Shown in pieces: positions 39,301-46,768 of a DNA stretch of 64,000 nucleotides. How positions within the stretch are numbered: the first letter of the stretch is position 1; each line of letters opens with the position of its first letter. The notes under the pieces were generated by a model. It saw only the letters and a program-made list of their open reading frames with translations, ran no database searches and was not told where the DNA came from. The position numbers and the translations under genes are program-made. Origin of the DNA: Nitrospira sp. UBA5698 (GTDB lineage Bacteria > Nitrospirota > Nitrospiria > Nitrospirales > Nitrospiraceae); NCBI GenBank assembly GCA_002420115.1, contig DIHK01000007.1:108601-172600 (forward strand). Direction: 5' to 3'.

Positions 39301-39477
39301 CCGATCGTGGCCTTGACCGCGAACGCCATGCAGGGAGATCGTGAGCAATGCCTGGCCGCGGGGATGGATGACTATCTTTCCAAACCGATTTCAGTCGAGG
39401 CCTTGGCGGCCGTTCTCCAGCGCATGCAGCACGCACGTGCGGGAAATCGGTCAGGGGGGAACCAAGAAGCTGCCTAA
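36322..39477 (+). CDS. Large hybrid sensor kinase: TM-PAS-GAF-PAS-HisKA-HATPase-REC-REC
   Basis: The 1051-residue kinase has one transmembrane helix (about 9-29), a PAS domain (about 55-170), a GAF domain (about 180-345), a second PAS (about 350-465), a HisKA with His509 in MSHEIRTPMNG, HATPase_c (about 610-725; NLAANAIKF, DTGIGI, GTGLGLAI), and two receivers with acceptors Asp799 (LLDVDMGPTDG) and Asp949 (FMDCQMPEMDG). No Hpt domain follows, so phosphotransfer would need a separate protein. The second receiver carries an in-frame insertion of repeat DNA (about residues 968-989). It has its own promoter region, divergent from rfaE2. Confidence 0.93.
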   Translation: MSDGGDISLFWTIGLVNLLLVVPLIVFLAQALRRDRTRWLQAEREQVRLQENEQRLRSILEAEPQGILVSGLDHRVLQINPAGCFLFDAGFSEEIIGRDLRHFVHTGDHQQLDDLYKAAREGRETRGRCRLVGLSRQIRWVEMTTVPLPAENGSVGSILSVLQDVTEQKRADRRQALQHAVAKVLAASSTVEQAIPDLLQAIVVSLDWQVGLFWRVQDDRRSLTCAHGWSVDSTMIQEFLRNSRQQDHGPDSDLPGCCWARGEPLWIEDIAGAPLFTRKSLEAPGVLRGACAFPIWLRANVYGVMEFLSREAQAEDRDLLRALGTTGSQIGLFVERAEVEAALHQNEARTSLIIDTALDAVMTMDDSGRITEWNAQAEQTFGWSALEAIGGDAADTICPLSHRRGYREYVQRLLQPQDVPTAQRLVEMIGLRRDGREFPMEIAMTPLTIEGITIFSAFIRDITGRKEAEQALKNYAQQLEQINHQLDGALREAKAATEAKSLFLASMSHEIRTPMNGVIGMTGLLLDTHLTEEQREYAETVRTCGDHLLTIINDVLDFSKIEAGKLDLETIAFDLRLAIDESLDLVAERASSKGLNLACLFHADVPRYLLGDPGRLRQIVMNLAANAIKFTDQGDVVVEVTVEAESTEEATIRVAVTDTGIGISEKARDRLFQSFSQADGSTTRKYGGTGLGLAICKRLIELMGGAIGVTSQVGVGSCFWFTVKLHKQVGGSQVVERNSVLLAGLHILIVDSKAINRKILELMTKKWGMQPTLVTSGPEALMALSQTQRQPAFDLVLLDVDMGPTDGLELARTIRARTGGAEIQLVLLTSFGRRGDAKTAKAAGISAYLTKPIRERQLHDCLVAVMTQYSATAGAAVVNHSVPLITRHTLAETKANVDLRILLAEDNVVNQKVAVRLFQRLGYRIDVVANGREVVEALSRIRYDVIFMDCQMPEMDGFEATRVIREREALPVKREAQHEIRGTSDERRGRHRVPIVALTANAMQGDREQCLAAGMDDYLSKPISVEALAAVLQRMQHARAGNRSGGNQEAA
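39223..39288 (+). repeat. Dispersed repeat inserted in frame inside a receiver domain
   Basis: The segment contains tandem GTGAAGCG units, ACGAGATACG and ACGAACGACG, motifs that recur (often inverted) in intergenic DNA at 56.0, 58.3 and 60.9 kb. Here it is translated as about 22 charged residues between VIRERE and RVPIVALTANAM, where receivers normally have a short loop. Confidence 0.6.
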
Positions 39478-39507
39478 CCTAGTCGGCTTCTGTATGGCTC
39501 GCTTGTG

Positions 39508-40194
39508 TTACGCCAGTTCGAGCGTCAATTGCTCTAGGGCTCTGGAGGACTTCCGAGGTGGCTTCGGTGGAGAGACTGGATCTGGAGCCTGGTCGACGGA
39601 CGAGCTGTGGCCGTCTTTGTGTTGCGCTGGTTCTGTTGTGAGCTCTTGCAAGGTTCCTCGGCAGGCTCCGCAGTGATGTCGTTGAGGCTGGATCGTTTTC
39701 CGTTGTCGCCGATAGAGACGTCCACACTTCATGCATTGCCAGGCAAATCTCGACAAGGCGATGACTTCCTTCTCCAGTGAGTGGTACGTCGTCACAGCCA
39801 CCTCTCCCGAAGAATTGATCTGTCTCATTTTTCTCAGAAATGCCAGGCCATGATCAGGGCGCCGTTTCAGGACATCGAACTGCCATTGGTGAATCATTTC
39901 ATGCGCAAGGGTGTTGATCAGTTCCTGCTCCACATAGGACATTCGCGCGGCCAGTTGTTCAAAGAGCGGACGCGAGAGACGAATCTCTCGTCGACCGGTA
40001 CTTGGGAGATTGGGGTACGAGGTTCGTGGCCCGCCACGGCAGGTGAACATGCCGACGGAGGAGGTCAGTCGTGCACTCCAGCGAATTGGAATCGGTGGGA
40101 GAGCCCCCCCAAAGTACCGTGCGTTCAACTGTTGCCAACGAGCCTCGAGCATCTCAGGCGAAAGGGCTGTCGAGCTATGTGAGATCGGCTTCAT
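39508..40194 (-). CDS. SprT-like zinc metallopeptidase domain protein
   Basis: The 228-residue protein has a SprT/Spartan-type domain with the zinc motif HEMIHQW (about residue 97) and a third ligand region in HGLAFLRKMRQIN. A C-terminal zinc ribbon follows (CMKCGRLY ... HHCGACRG). SprT-like proteins of eukaryotes cleave DNA-protein crosslinks; bacterial functions are less clear. The last 45 residues are Pro/Ser-rich and probably disordered. ATG 40194 overlaps the stop of the upstream deoxyhypusine-synthase-like gene (ATGA). Confidence 0.88.
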   Translation of the reverse strand: MKPISHSSTALSPEMLEARWQQLNARYFGGALPPIPIRWSARLTSSVGMFTCRGGPRTSYPNLPSTGRREIRLSRPLFEQLAARMSYVEQELINTLAHEMIHQWQFDVLKRRPDHGLAFLRKMRQINSSGEVAVTTYHSLEKEVIALSRFAWQCMKCGRLYRRQRKTIQPQRHHCGACRGTLQELTTEPAQHKDGHSSSVDQAPDPVSPPKPPRKSSRALEQLTLELA

Positions 40195-41180
40195 CCCAGC
40201 TCCTCCAGCACGGCCGCGGCAAGCAGCGGTAGCATGATTTCATGGTGACCGGTCAGGGAATAGCCCTGGCCGCCTTTTTGTGTAGGCCGCCGCACGACGT
40301 TCGTCTGAGGGCGATAATGGACCAAGAAATCCATGTTGGCGGTGGTAATGTTCGAGATCGGGTGACCGAGGTTGCGCCCCAGCGACAGCGTTTTGAGAAA
40401 GACTTCCGGAAGAATCACGGCAGATCCGATGTTGACGTACACACCGCCTTCCATCTTGGCAACCACGGCAGTCAAACGTCTGAAGTCGAGCAGCGAAGTC
40501 GCTCCGATGGCGGCCCCATCAGCCGAGGGGTGCATGTGGATAATATCGGTTCCGACTGCAACATGGACGGTGACCGGTAGGCCAAGTCGAACACCGGTGG
40601 CGAGAATGCTGGTCCTGCGATTCGGAAACTGCGGCGCCGCGTGATGCATGTAGGTCCCAATGGCTTCCCCCAATCCCTGGCCTGCCGCTGCGCCACGGAT
40701 GATGGCTTCGTTCAAGATCCGTCCCGTCTCCTCCGCCATGCCGAATCGACCTTCATCGATCTCAGCATCCACTTCCTCAGAGGTATGCCCCATAAGAGCC
40801 AATTCGAAGTCATGAATAATCCCCGCCCCATTCATGGCCACTGCTGTGACGATCCCCCGCTCCATCAAATCCGTAATGATCGGGGCGAGCCCCACCTTAA
40901 TGACATGCGCACCGATTCCGATGATGACCGGACGGCGCTTCCGATGGGCTTTTGCGATGGCTCGGGCGACGGCCCGCAATGACTTGACCGCAAGGATATC
41001 AGGCAAGCCATCGCAGAAGGCCTTGAATGAACCCCCACGTTTCCACGGCGTCGCAAAGTCGGCGACCCGAACCTTGCTATACCGTTTCTTCAATGGATAG
41101 GTCTTGAGATCCGATACATTGATCGGAGCAATCAAGGCAGGACGGGCGGTTGGAGATGTCCGATTAGGACGCGTTGCCAA
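40191..41180 (-). CDS. Deoxyhypusine synthase-like protein
   Basis: The 329-residue protein matches the deoxyhypusine synthase family, with NAD-binding stretches RRPVIIGIGAHVIKVGLAP, NGAGIIHDFELALMG and HHAAPQFPNRRTSI. Bacteria lack the eIF5A substrate, and bacterial relatives studied so far make homospermidine or have no known role. Whether the catalytic Lys of the eukaryotic enzyme is present could not be settled by eye. It starts at TTG 41180, overlapping gmhA by 17 bases, and its stop overlaps the sprT-like start, so the three genes are tightly coupled. Confidence 0.88.
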   Translation of the reverse strand: MATRPNRTSPTARPALIAPINVSDLKTYPLKKRYSKVRVADFATPWKRGGSFKAFCDGLPDILAVKSLRAVARAIAKAHRKRRPVIIGIGAHVIKVGLAPIITDLMERGIVTAVAMNGAGIIHDFELALMGHTSEEVDAEIDEGRFGMAEETGRILNEAIIRGAAAGQGLGEAIGTYMHHAAPQFPNRRTSILATGVRLGLPVTVHVAVGTDIIHMHPSADGAAIGATSLLDFRRLTAVVAKMEGGVYVNIGSAVILPEVFLKTLSLGRNLGHPISNITTANMDFLVHYRPQTNVVRRPTQKGGQGYSLTGHHEIMLPLLAAAVLEELG

Positions 41181-41742
41181 GGAGATGATCCTCTATCAGC
41201 TCACAGAGCACATGGCCCAGCGTGATATGACTTTCCTGGATCCGAGATGTGAGGGTGGACGGCACGATAAACGGGTGATCAACCAGTCCAGCCAGTTTGC
41301 CTCCCGATCCGCCGGTCCAGGCCACGGTGATCAGTCCGCATTCACGCGCCGCTGCGATGCCCTTCAGGACATTGGGAGAGTTACCACTCGTACTGATACC
41401 GACGGCAATATCGCCCTTGCGGCCATGAGCTCGAACCTGGCGGGCGAAGAGCTCTTCATACCCATAGTCATTGGCGATGCATGTGATCGCGGCGATGTCC
41501 GTCGCCAAGGCGATTGCGGGGAGCGGCACGCGGTCGCGCCGATAGCGGCCCACAAATTCAGCGGCGATGTGTGCGGCATCCGTGGAGCTTCCGCCGTTGC
41601 CGAAGAGCAGAACCTTGTTGCCGTTGTTGAACGCGGTTGCGATGAGCTGTGCGACCTGCACGATGCGGTCGGCATACTCGCGTGCAAATTGCTGTTTGAC
41701 ATTGGCACTGTCGGCAAAGGCGTTCAGCACAACTGCTTGCAT
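41164..41742 (-). CDS. gmhA: Phosphoheptose isomerase
   Basis: GmhA converts sedoheptulose-7-phosphate to D-glycero-D-manno-heptose-7-phosphate, the first step of ADP-heptose synthesis. The 192-residue SIS-domain protein has GNGGSSTDAAHIAAEFVGRY, the SIS loop GISTSGNSPNV and the C-terminal QESHITLGHVLCELIE with catalytic Glu and His. ATG 41742 lies 7 bases after a strong promoter and has no Shine-Dalgarno. It heads the operon with the deoxyhypusine-synthase-like and SprT-like genes. Confidence 0.95.
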   Translation of the reverse strand: MQAVVLNAFADSANVKQQFAREYADRIVQVAQLIATAFNNGNKVLLFGNGGSSTDAAHIAAEFVGRYRRDRVPLPAIALATDIAAITCIANDYGYEELFARQVRAHGRKGDIAVGISTSGNSPNVLKGIAAARECGLITVAWTGGSGGKLAGLVDHPFIVPSTLTSRIQESHITLGHVLCELIEDHLLGNAS

Positions 41743-41749
41743 GGGCGAG

Positions 41750-41778
41750 ATTCTAGGCGAGGCGGCACGGTGTGTCAA
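41750..41778 (-). promoter_or_regulatory. Near-consensus sigma70 promoter of gmhA with leaderless spacing
   Basis: On the minus strand a perfect TTGACA is followed after 17 bases by TAGAAT, which ends only 7 bases before the gmhA ATG. No Shine-Dalgarno can fit between. This is the best example of the leaderless pattern in the window. Confidence 0.8.
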
Positions 41779-41847
41779 ACGAAGGCGGGGATCCGTCGTG
41801 TGAGCACAATATGGTTGTTGTGCGAGAATCGGGTTGGCCGACCGCGT

Positions 41848-42363
41848 TCACTGCACGATCTCCCAATGACCACCCTTGGCTGGACCAACACGCTTCACAT
41901 ATCCCTTCATTTTCAGATGATGAATGTTCTTTTCTATGGCCGTCGTGCTCATGCGTAATCGCTTTGCCAGTTCCGATACAGTGACTCTGGGATTGTCTTT
42001 CATAGACTGCACAATGGCCGTACGGGTTTCACCCAACTTTTCACCCAACCGGTCTTGGACAGCCCCAGAGGCGGAAGCCCGCAGGTGCGCAGGATTCGCG
42101 CGGAAGGTCAGCATCAGCCCTGCCATCCCGAAGTCATAGGTCGGCGGATCAATCCCGTGCTCCCGGCATTCGCGGTTGATCTTCTCAATACCGCGTCCCC
42201 AGGACTCGATATAGCCTGCTCGGAAGAACGCATTGGCGATCAACGGATTAAAGGGTTGGGACGGATGTTTGCCCAGCAGTTTTTCCAACGTCCAGTGCTC
42301 CGGCAGGTCACCGGGGTTCCAAAGCACGAGCTTGTCTTCATACACGCTGATCTGGATGGGCAC
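41848..42363 (-). pseudogene. C-terminal remnant of an AlbA/RecG-like ATP-binding transcriptional regulator
   Basis: The 171 residues correspond to the C-terminal half of AAA_4/AlbA-domain regulators: ISVYEDKLVLWNPGDLP, NPLIANAFFRAGYIESWGRGIEKI, then a winged helix (SELAKRLRMSTTAIEKNIHHLKMKGYVKR). The N-terminal Schlafen/AlbA DNA-binding part and the region leading to the HATPase-like core are absent. The same frame upstream closes at a stop near 42410 without homologous sequence. GTG 42363 is only an internal codon. It is probably a truncated gene rather than a functional one. Confidence 0.65.
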
Positions 42364-42458
42364 GCTTCTGAATGAAGAAATTTGTGTTGCGAAGAATACC
42401 CCTTTCCAAGCAGGAAATCACCACAGCTCAACGGCCGGGAGACTCAAAATAGGCGTCA

Positions 42459-42749
42459 TTATTGGGACGGTTGACGGATCAGTGGATCAAGCCGATCGGC
42501 ATGTTGATGGGCCCACGAAAGCCAGTGGTCTGCCGGGCTTCCCGGCTGGATCTCCCCGTGCTTGGCAATCAGCATTTCTTTGAGAGCGGCCAGATACCCT
42601 CGAAGCTGCTGTGCCTTGTCCCAATCTTTGGAGGACAGGGCATGCCAATCGTGACAGATACTTGCGCTGGTCACTGTTGTGCATCTGCCAATCGAATTGA
42701 ATGGGCATAGAGCCAGTGGTATAGTCGTCGCGCCATGGCGCAAGATCAA
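42459..42749 (-). pseudogene. Possible C-terminal gene fragment, unknown function
   Basis: A 96-residue frame whose last 65 residues (DWDKAQQLRGYLAALKEML, then DHWLSWAHQHADRLDPLI) look like the amphipathic C-terminal end of a larger protein of a type often seen in bacterial genomes. The first 30 residues are not protein-like. Together with the neighbouring truncated regulator it suggests a patch of gene decay. Its 5' end overlaps the start of the CARF gene by 15 bases. Confidence 0.4.
42697..42725 (+). promoter_or_regulatory. Promoter of the CARF gene, near-leaderless
   Basis: TTGAAT (42697-42702), a 17-base spacer and TATAGT (42720-42725) lie 9 bases before ATG 42735, with no Shine-Dalgarno. 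Confidence 0.65.
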
Positions 42750-43991
42750 CCCATCAAAGCACTTGTGGTCGCCTTAGTCGATGATGCAGCGTCGGCTGTC
42801 TATTCGATCAACCGGTTGAAGCCCGAGGCCTTGTGTTTTGTCCTGCCGGAAGGCAGCAAGGCGTTGGTTGAGTCAGCGGTCCAGCCGAATATCGATCAGA
42901 TGCCGAAGCGGTGGGATTGGGTCGTGCTGGACGATGTGACCGAGTTTTCGTCGACCTTCAAGACGCTTGCCTCCTCACTTCCGGAACTGTTTCGGACCTG
43001 GGGCATCCAACCAGGGGAACTGGTTGTGGATCTGAGCGGAGCGACGCCCGCGATGGCGGGTGCACTCACCTTGGTGGCCGTGCCCTGGACCTCCCGCGTA
43101 GTGGCCTTGAGCCCAGCCCAAGAGGGGCAAGAGGATGACCGCGTTGAAGTGGACGGGAAGTCCTTTGTCTGGCAGCAGAGCAATCCATGGGATGAACAGG
43201 CGGCAGTAGCGCGTCGTGAAGGGTGTGAGCTGTTCAATCGGGGACTGTTTCATGGCGCGGCGAAGCTCTTCCACGACGTGGAGTTGCGGGTCAGCGGTGG
43301 GCAGAAACCGCTCTATCGGGCATTTGCGGATTTGGCAGAAGGGTACGACCTGTGGGAGCGGTTTCACTATCGGCAAGCATGGGAAAAGTTGAAGACATCA
43401 GCAAAAGCGCTGGAGATGGCGTCACTCTGGGGTGGCCCGCCCGGACTCAAGGCCGTCATCTCGCCGATCAAAGCCAATGCCAGTTTTCTGGAAAAACTCG
43501 TGCTTGACCCGGCAGAAGTCAAGGAGTCGCTGGTCCTGGACTTGTTGGCCTGCGCTGGTCGACGACTCCATGCTCGTCATGACCCTGAGACAGCCATGGC
43601 GGCGCTCATCAGGGCACTTGAGGTATCTGCTCAGGTTCGTCTGTATAAATCACACAAGATCAAGAGTTGGGATGCGCTGCCTGCACAGCTGCCGGCTGCT
43701 CTTCAAGAAGTCTGTCAGACCTGTTATCTCGACGATATCGACGGTAAGTACAAACTGCCGCTCCAGGCGCAGTTCCGTGCCTTAGCCGGATTGGGCGATC
43801 AGCTAGGCCAAGCGTTCTTGAGAGAATGGCCCAAGATGAAGCCGTTACTGGATGCAGCGAATCACGCGGTGCTGGGACATGGGTTCGAGCCGATCAAGTC
43901 CGAGCGAGTACAGCAGCTGTATGAGGTCGTGCTCCGTATGACTGGCATTGCGGAGTCATCATTGCCGAAGTTTCCTGTTCTGAATTTGTAA
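42735..43991 (+). CDS. Orphan CARF-domain protein of the TIGR02710/Csm6-related family
   Basis: The 418-residue protein has an N-terminal Rossmann CARF domain (about 8-150) with the ligand-loop motif VDLSGATPAMAGALTLVA near 99-116, then a helical region (about 155-418) ending in HAVLGHGFEPI, which aligns with the HEPN RNase box of the TIGR02710 (Cas02710) family. In active HEPN enzymes an Arg stands 5-7 residues before the His; here those positions are His, Asn and Ala, so the nuclease may be inactive. CARF domains sense cyclic oligoadenylates made by type III CRISPR systems, but no cas gene or repeat array is present. It has its own promoter. Confidence 0.8.
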   Translation: MAQDQPIKALVVALVDDAASAVYSINRLKPEALCFVLPEGSKALVESAVQPNIDQMPKRWDWVVLDDVTEFSSTFKTLASSLPELFRTWGIQPGELVVDLSGATPAMAGALTLVAVPWTSRVVALSPAQEGQEDDRVEVDGKSFVWQQSNPWDEQAAVARREGCELFNRGLFHGAAKLFHDVELRVSGGQKPLYRAFADLAEGYDLWERFHYRQAWEKLKTSAKALEMASLWGGPPGLKAVISPIKANASFLEKLVLDPAEVKESLVLDLLACAGRRLHARHDPETAMAALIRALEVSAQVRLYKSHKIKSWDALPAQLPAALQEVCQTCYLDDIDGKYKLPLQAQFRALAGLGDQLGQAFLREWPKMKPLLDAANHAVLGHGFEPIKSERVQQLYEVVLRMTGIAESSLPKFPVLNL

Positions 43992-44075
43992 GAGCTGATT
44001 GTCAGTGGTTGATGGATCCATGATCAAAGAGCGCAAAAATAATAACCTCGTAAAAACTCCCAAGCACTAACGATC

Positions 44076-45110
44076 TCATCGCCTGCCTGCTTTCAGGCTT
44101 TCGTGATAGTCACATCCTTTTTGTTCTCCAAGATCGCACCCCGTTCTGTAATATTTAAGTGTCTCATTGTTGTCCTGTTTGACACCTGTCCCTCGTTCAT
44201 ACATCAGGCCGAGATTGACACAGCTTTGTGCCACCTTGCTGTCACAGGCTTGCCTAAAGAGTTGTATGGCTTGAAGGTTGTCTTGTTTGACGCCGAGCCC
44301 ATCCCTATACCTATTGCCGAGATTGAAGCAACCAATCGAATTCCCACCGTCACAAGCTTTCTTGTACAATTTCACGGCTTGAGCGTTGTCTTGTTTGACA
44401 CCAACACCTTGCGCATACATCCCGCCAAGATTGGAGCAACCTCGCGCATTCCCAGCGTTACAGCTTTGCCTGTAGAATGATACGGCTTGAACGTTATCTT
44501 GTTTGACGCCAGTACCCTCCGCATACATGCTGCCCAGATTAGAGCAACCTTCCGCTTGTCCCAAGTCACAGGCTTTTTTGTATAAGTCCACAGCCTGAAC
44601 GGCGTCTTGTTTGACTCCATGCCCCTCCTGATACATTACGCCAAGGTTGAAGCAACCTTCTGCACGCCCTCCGTAACAGGCTTTGCCGTAAAATGTCGCG
44701 GCTTGAACGGCATCTTGTTTGAGCCCGCGTCCTGTGGAATACATCACACCGAGATTGAAACAGCCGTCTGCCCACCTCCCATCACACGCCTTCCGGGACG
44801 ACTTCATCGCCTCATCGGAGCTTATGTTGATACCGGTACCATTCCAATACATTTCTCCGAGAGGGGCGCACCCGAACACATCCCCGGCGTCGCAGGCTTT
44901 CCGAAACAGGGTTTCAGCTTCCAGGTAGTCTTTCTTCACCCCTTCGCCCAGATAATACCTCATTCCGAGTATGACACAGGGTAACGTAGAGCCTTGCTCA
45001 CAGTCGGATTTCAATTGCTGCGGGGTATCGCCTGTCTGAGAAGCGCATATTTCTGATGTAGCTAGCGCGATGATCACCATGAGGGCATGAAATAGCAATT
45101 GAACATTCAT
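44076..45110 (-). CDS. Secreted cysteine-rich Sel1-repeat protein (HcpA-like)
   Basis: The 344-residue protein has a signal peptide (about 1-24) and about eight consecutive 36-residue Sel1-like repeats, each with the pattern GCxNLGxMYxxGxGVKQDxxxAxxxYxKAC and two cysteines spaced to form a disulfide clasp, as in the Helicobacter cysteine-rich proteins. Such solenoids mediate protein-protein contacts in the periplasm or outside the cell. The repeats are very similar to one another and are visible as a 108-base DNA periodicity. ATG 45110 is chosen because the signal peptide follows it directly. It is monocistronic. Confidence 0.9.
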   Translation of the reverse strand: MNVQLLFHALMVIIALATSEICASQTGDTPQQLKSDCEQGSTLPCVILGMRYYLGEGVKKDYLEAETLFRKACDAGDVFGCAPLGEMYWNGTGINISSDEAMKSSRKACDGRWADGCFNLGVMYSTGRGLKQDAVQAATFYGKACYGGRAEGCFNLGVMYQEGHGVKQDAVQAVDLYKKACDLGQAEGCSNLGSMYAEGTGVKQDNVQAVSFYRQSCNAGNARGCSNLGGMYAQGVGVKQDNAQAVKLYKKACDGGNSIGCFNLGNRYRDGLGVKQDNLQAIQLFRQACDSKVAQSCVNLGLMYERGTGVKQDNNETLKYYRTGCDLGEQKGCDYHESLKAGRR

Positions 45111-45394
45111 GTTGGAGTCTCTGGAACAGCATTGATCCAAGAGTCTTATTTGGAGGGTAAAATATCAGTGAATGTTAGGAAAACGATCTTGCAGTCTGAG
45201 CATCTTCAGTGAGAAGCGAGGAGATGAGTATTTACGGCTGAGAAGCGAGAACTGCCTTATCGAAACTGTCGGCAGTCTATACTGCCGAGGAATATCGCTG
45301 CTGAGGGAAGTTTGCTACAATCCGAGTCTTCTCAACGTCACTGTGATGCAGTGGGTGAGAAACAATCTAGGGAACCACTCTAAATCTGGATAGA

Positions 45395-45832
45395 TTGCTG
45401 CCTAAATGTGGTGAAGTATTGGAAATCAAGATTTACTACGAAGACACCGACTGCGGCGGGGTCGTCTACTACGCCAATTATCTGAAATATTTTGAGCGGG
45501 CTCGGACCGAATACCTTGAGATACGTGGCCATTCGGTGGCTGCGTTGATGGAGCAGGGCATCATCTTTGTTGTCGTACGGGCAGAAGTGGATTATTGCTC
45601 TCCCGGTCGGTACGGAGAGACGCTGGTTATCGAAACGGCAGTCGGCGAGGTGACTCGAGCGGCATTGACCTTTTCCCATGTCATACGTGAGAAGGTGACG
45701 GGGCGTGTCGTCGTGAAAGGTTCGGCTCGGTTGGCGGCGACGGACAAGAACGGCAAAGTCACACGTCTGGACAAAGGTTTGGTCGCCACGCTTCAGCCAG
45801 CGCCGTCTTCCTCTGAATCTCCTTCTTTGTGA
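45395..45832 (+). CDS. ybgC: Acyl-CoA thioesterase, YbgC/4-hydroxybenzoyl-CoA type
   Basis: The 145-residue hotdog-fold protein has the family active-site segment YYEDTDCGGVVYYANYLKYFERARTEYL with its Asp nucleophile/base. It hydrolyses short or aromatic acyl-CoA esters; YbgC of E. coli is tied to the Tol-Pal region and phospholipid metabolism, but tol genes are not adjacent here. TTG 45395 is the only start before the conserved region apart from an internal TTG, and the true start is uncertain by about 8 codons. Confidence 0.92.
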   Translation: MLPKCGEVLEIKIYYEDTDCGGVVYYANYLKYFERARTEYLEIRGHSVAALMEQGIIFVVVRAEVDYCSPGRYGETLVIETAVGEVTRAALTFSHVIREKVTGRVVVKGSARLAATDKNGKVTRLDKGLVATLQPAPSSSESPSL

Positions 45833-45904
45833 AATTTTTCGTCTCTGTACGGTCGAAGAGATTCACCCTTTTGCTTCTATACCCTCCGTGAAGCCCTGAA
45901 GCAC

Positions 45905-46750
45905 TCAGAAGTTTCGTTGGCCCCAGCAGGCGTGGATGGGTGCTGTCATCAACCAACAGGATGGGTCATTCAGTGGAGTGAGAAGCGCGTCGTATTCCTT
46001 GGATCGTTCTTCGGTGAGGCTCCCGTCAGTCTGTTCCGATGCACGGATTCCTTCCAGGCTTTGGCGCCACCACTGTCCCCATGGGCTCTCGCTTCTGACA
46101 ACCGATGCACTTGCCTTGTGGCGGAGATTGACCAAACCGCAGCGCTCAAACAGTGCCGGGAGTTTCCGCCCAAATGCCGGGTCGTACCCACGCACTGTCC
46201 ACCATTCGCCATTCTTCCACACACGATGATACAACTCATAATGAGGATGCGTAGGGTCTACAGGGGCGACCAGACCCCAATCACCGTCCTCGTCAAGCAG
46301 CCAGCCGCCTGGCCGTAAACATTCCACCATACGGCGAATAGCATTCTCTTGTTTGCCTGCGAGCCAGAAGAGCAGGAGGCGCGCACAGACCAGATCAAAT
46401 GAGCCAGGGCCAAGCTCGTCCAAGGGATCGCTCAGAATGTTGTGCCGGCGTATGTCGAGGTTTGGGATAGTGAGGCGCTCAAGGTAGGTGGTGTCGACAT
46501 CGGTGGCCACGACTCGTCCTTGTTCGCCAACTTGCTGGGCCAGCCACCTCGCCATGGATCCACGGCCGGCACCCACTTCGAGGCACCGCCATCCTGGTTG
46601 GACTAAGGCGCGTCGTTGACGAGACAGTGGGTCGAAGATCTCTTCGAGCAGGCTGAGCCGCTCATCTTCGACTTGTTGACGGCCGACTGCCGAAAGGCGA
46701 TAGCCGGGAGACCTGTGGGTGTTCTTCGCACTGTCTTGATGATCCGACAT
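45905..46750 (-). CDS. SAM-dependent class I methyltransferase
   Basis: The 281-residue protein has a Rossmann methyltransferase fold with SAM-binding motif I CLEVGAGRGSMARWLA (near residue 56), motif II ATDVDTTYLE, and the LVCARLLLFWL post-motif. The substrate is not evident. The C-terminal region (about 190-281) is Trp-rich. It is followed upstream on the same strand by a membrane protein gene with an 18-base gap, so the two are probably co-transcribed. Confidence 0.88.
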   Translation of the reverse strand: MSDHQDSAKNTHRSPGYRLSAVGRQQVEDERLSLLEEIFDPLSRQRRALVQPGWRCLEVGAGRGSMARWLAQQVGEQGRVVATDVDTTYLERLTIPNLDIRRHNILSDPLDELGPGSFDLVCARLLLFWLAGKQENAIRRMVECLRPGGWLLDEDGDWGLVAPVDPTHPHYELYHRVWKNGEWWTVRGYDPAFGRKLPALFERCGLVNLRHKASASVVRSESPWGQWWRQSLEGIRASEQTDGSLTEERSKEYDALLTPLNDPSCWLMTAPIHACWGQRNF

Positions 46751-46768
46751 TCGGCTCGTTTCAGATGT

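Noticed and set aside
42735..43991. A type III CRISPR-Cas locus around the CARF gene
   Set aside because: No cas10, csm/cmr genes or repeat array were found within the window.
44100..45050. Regular repeats resembling a CRISPR array
   Set aside because: The 108-base periodicity has no unique spacers and is fully explained by Sel1 protein repeats.
45172..45393. Plus-strand 73-codon frame between the Sel1 gene and ybgC
   Set aside because: Composition is not protein-like and no ribosome-binding site was seen.
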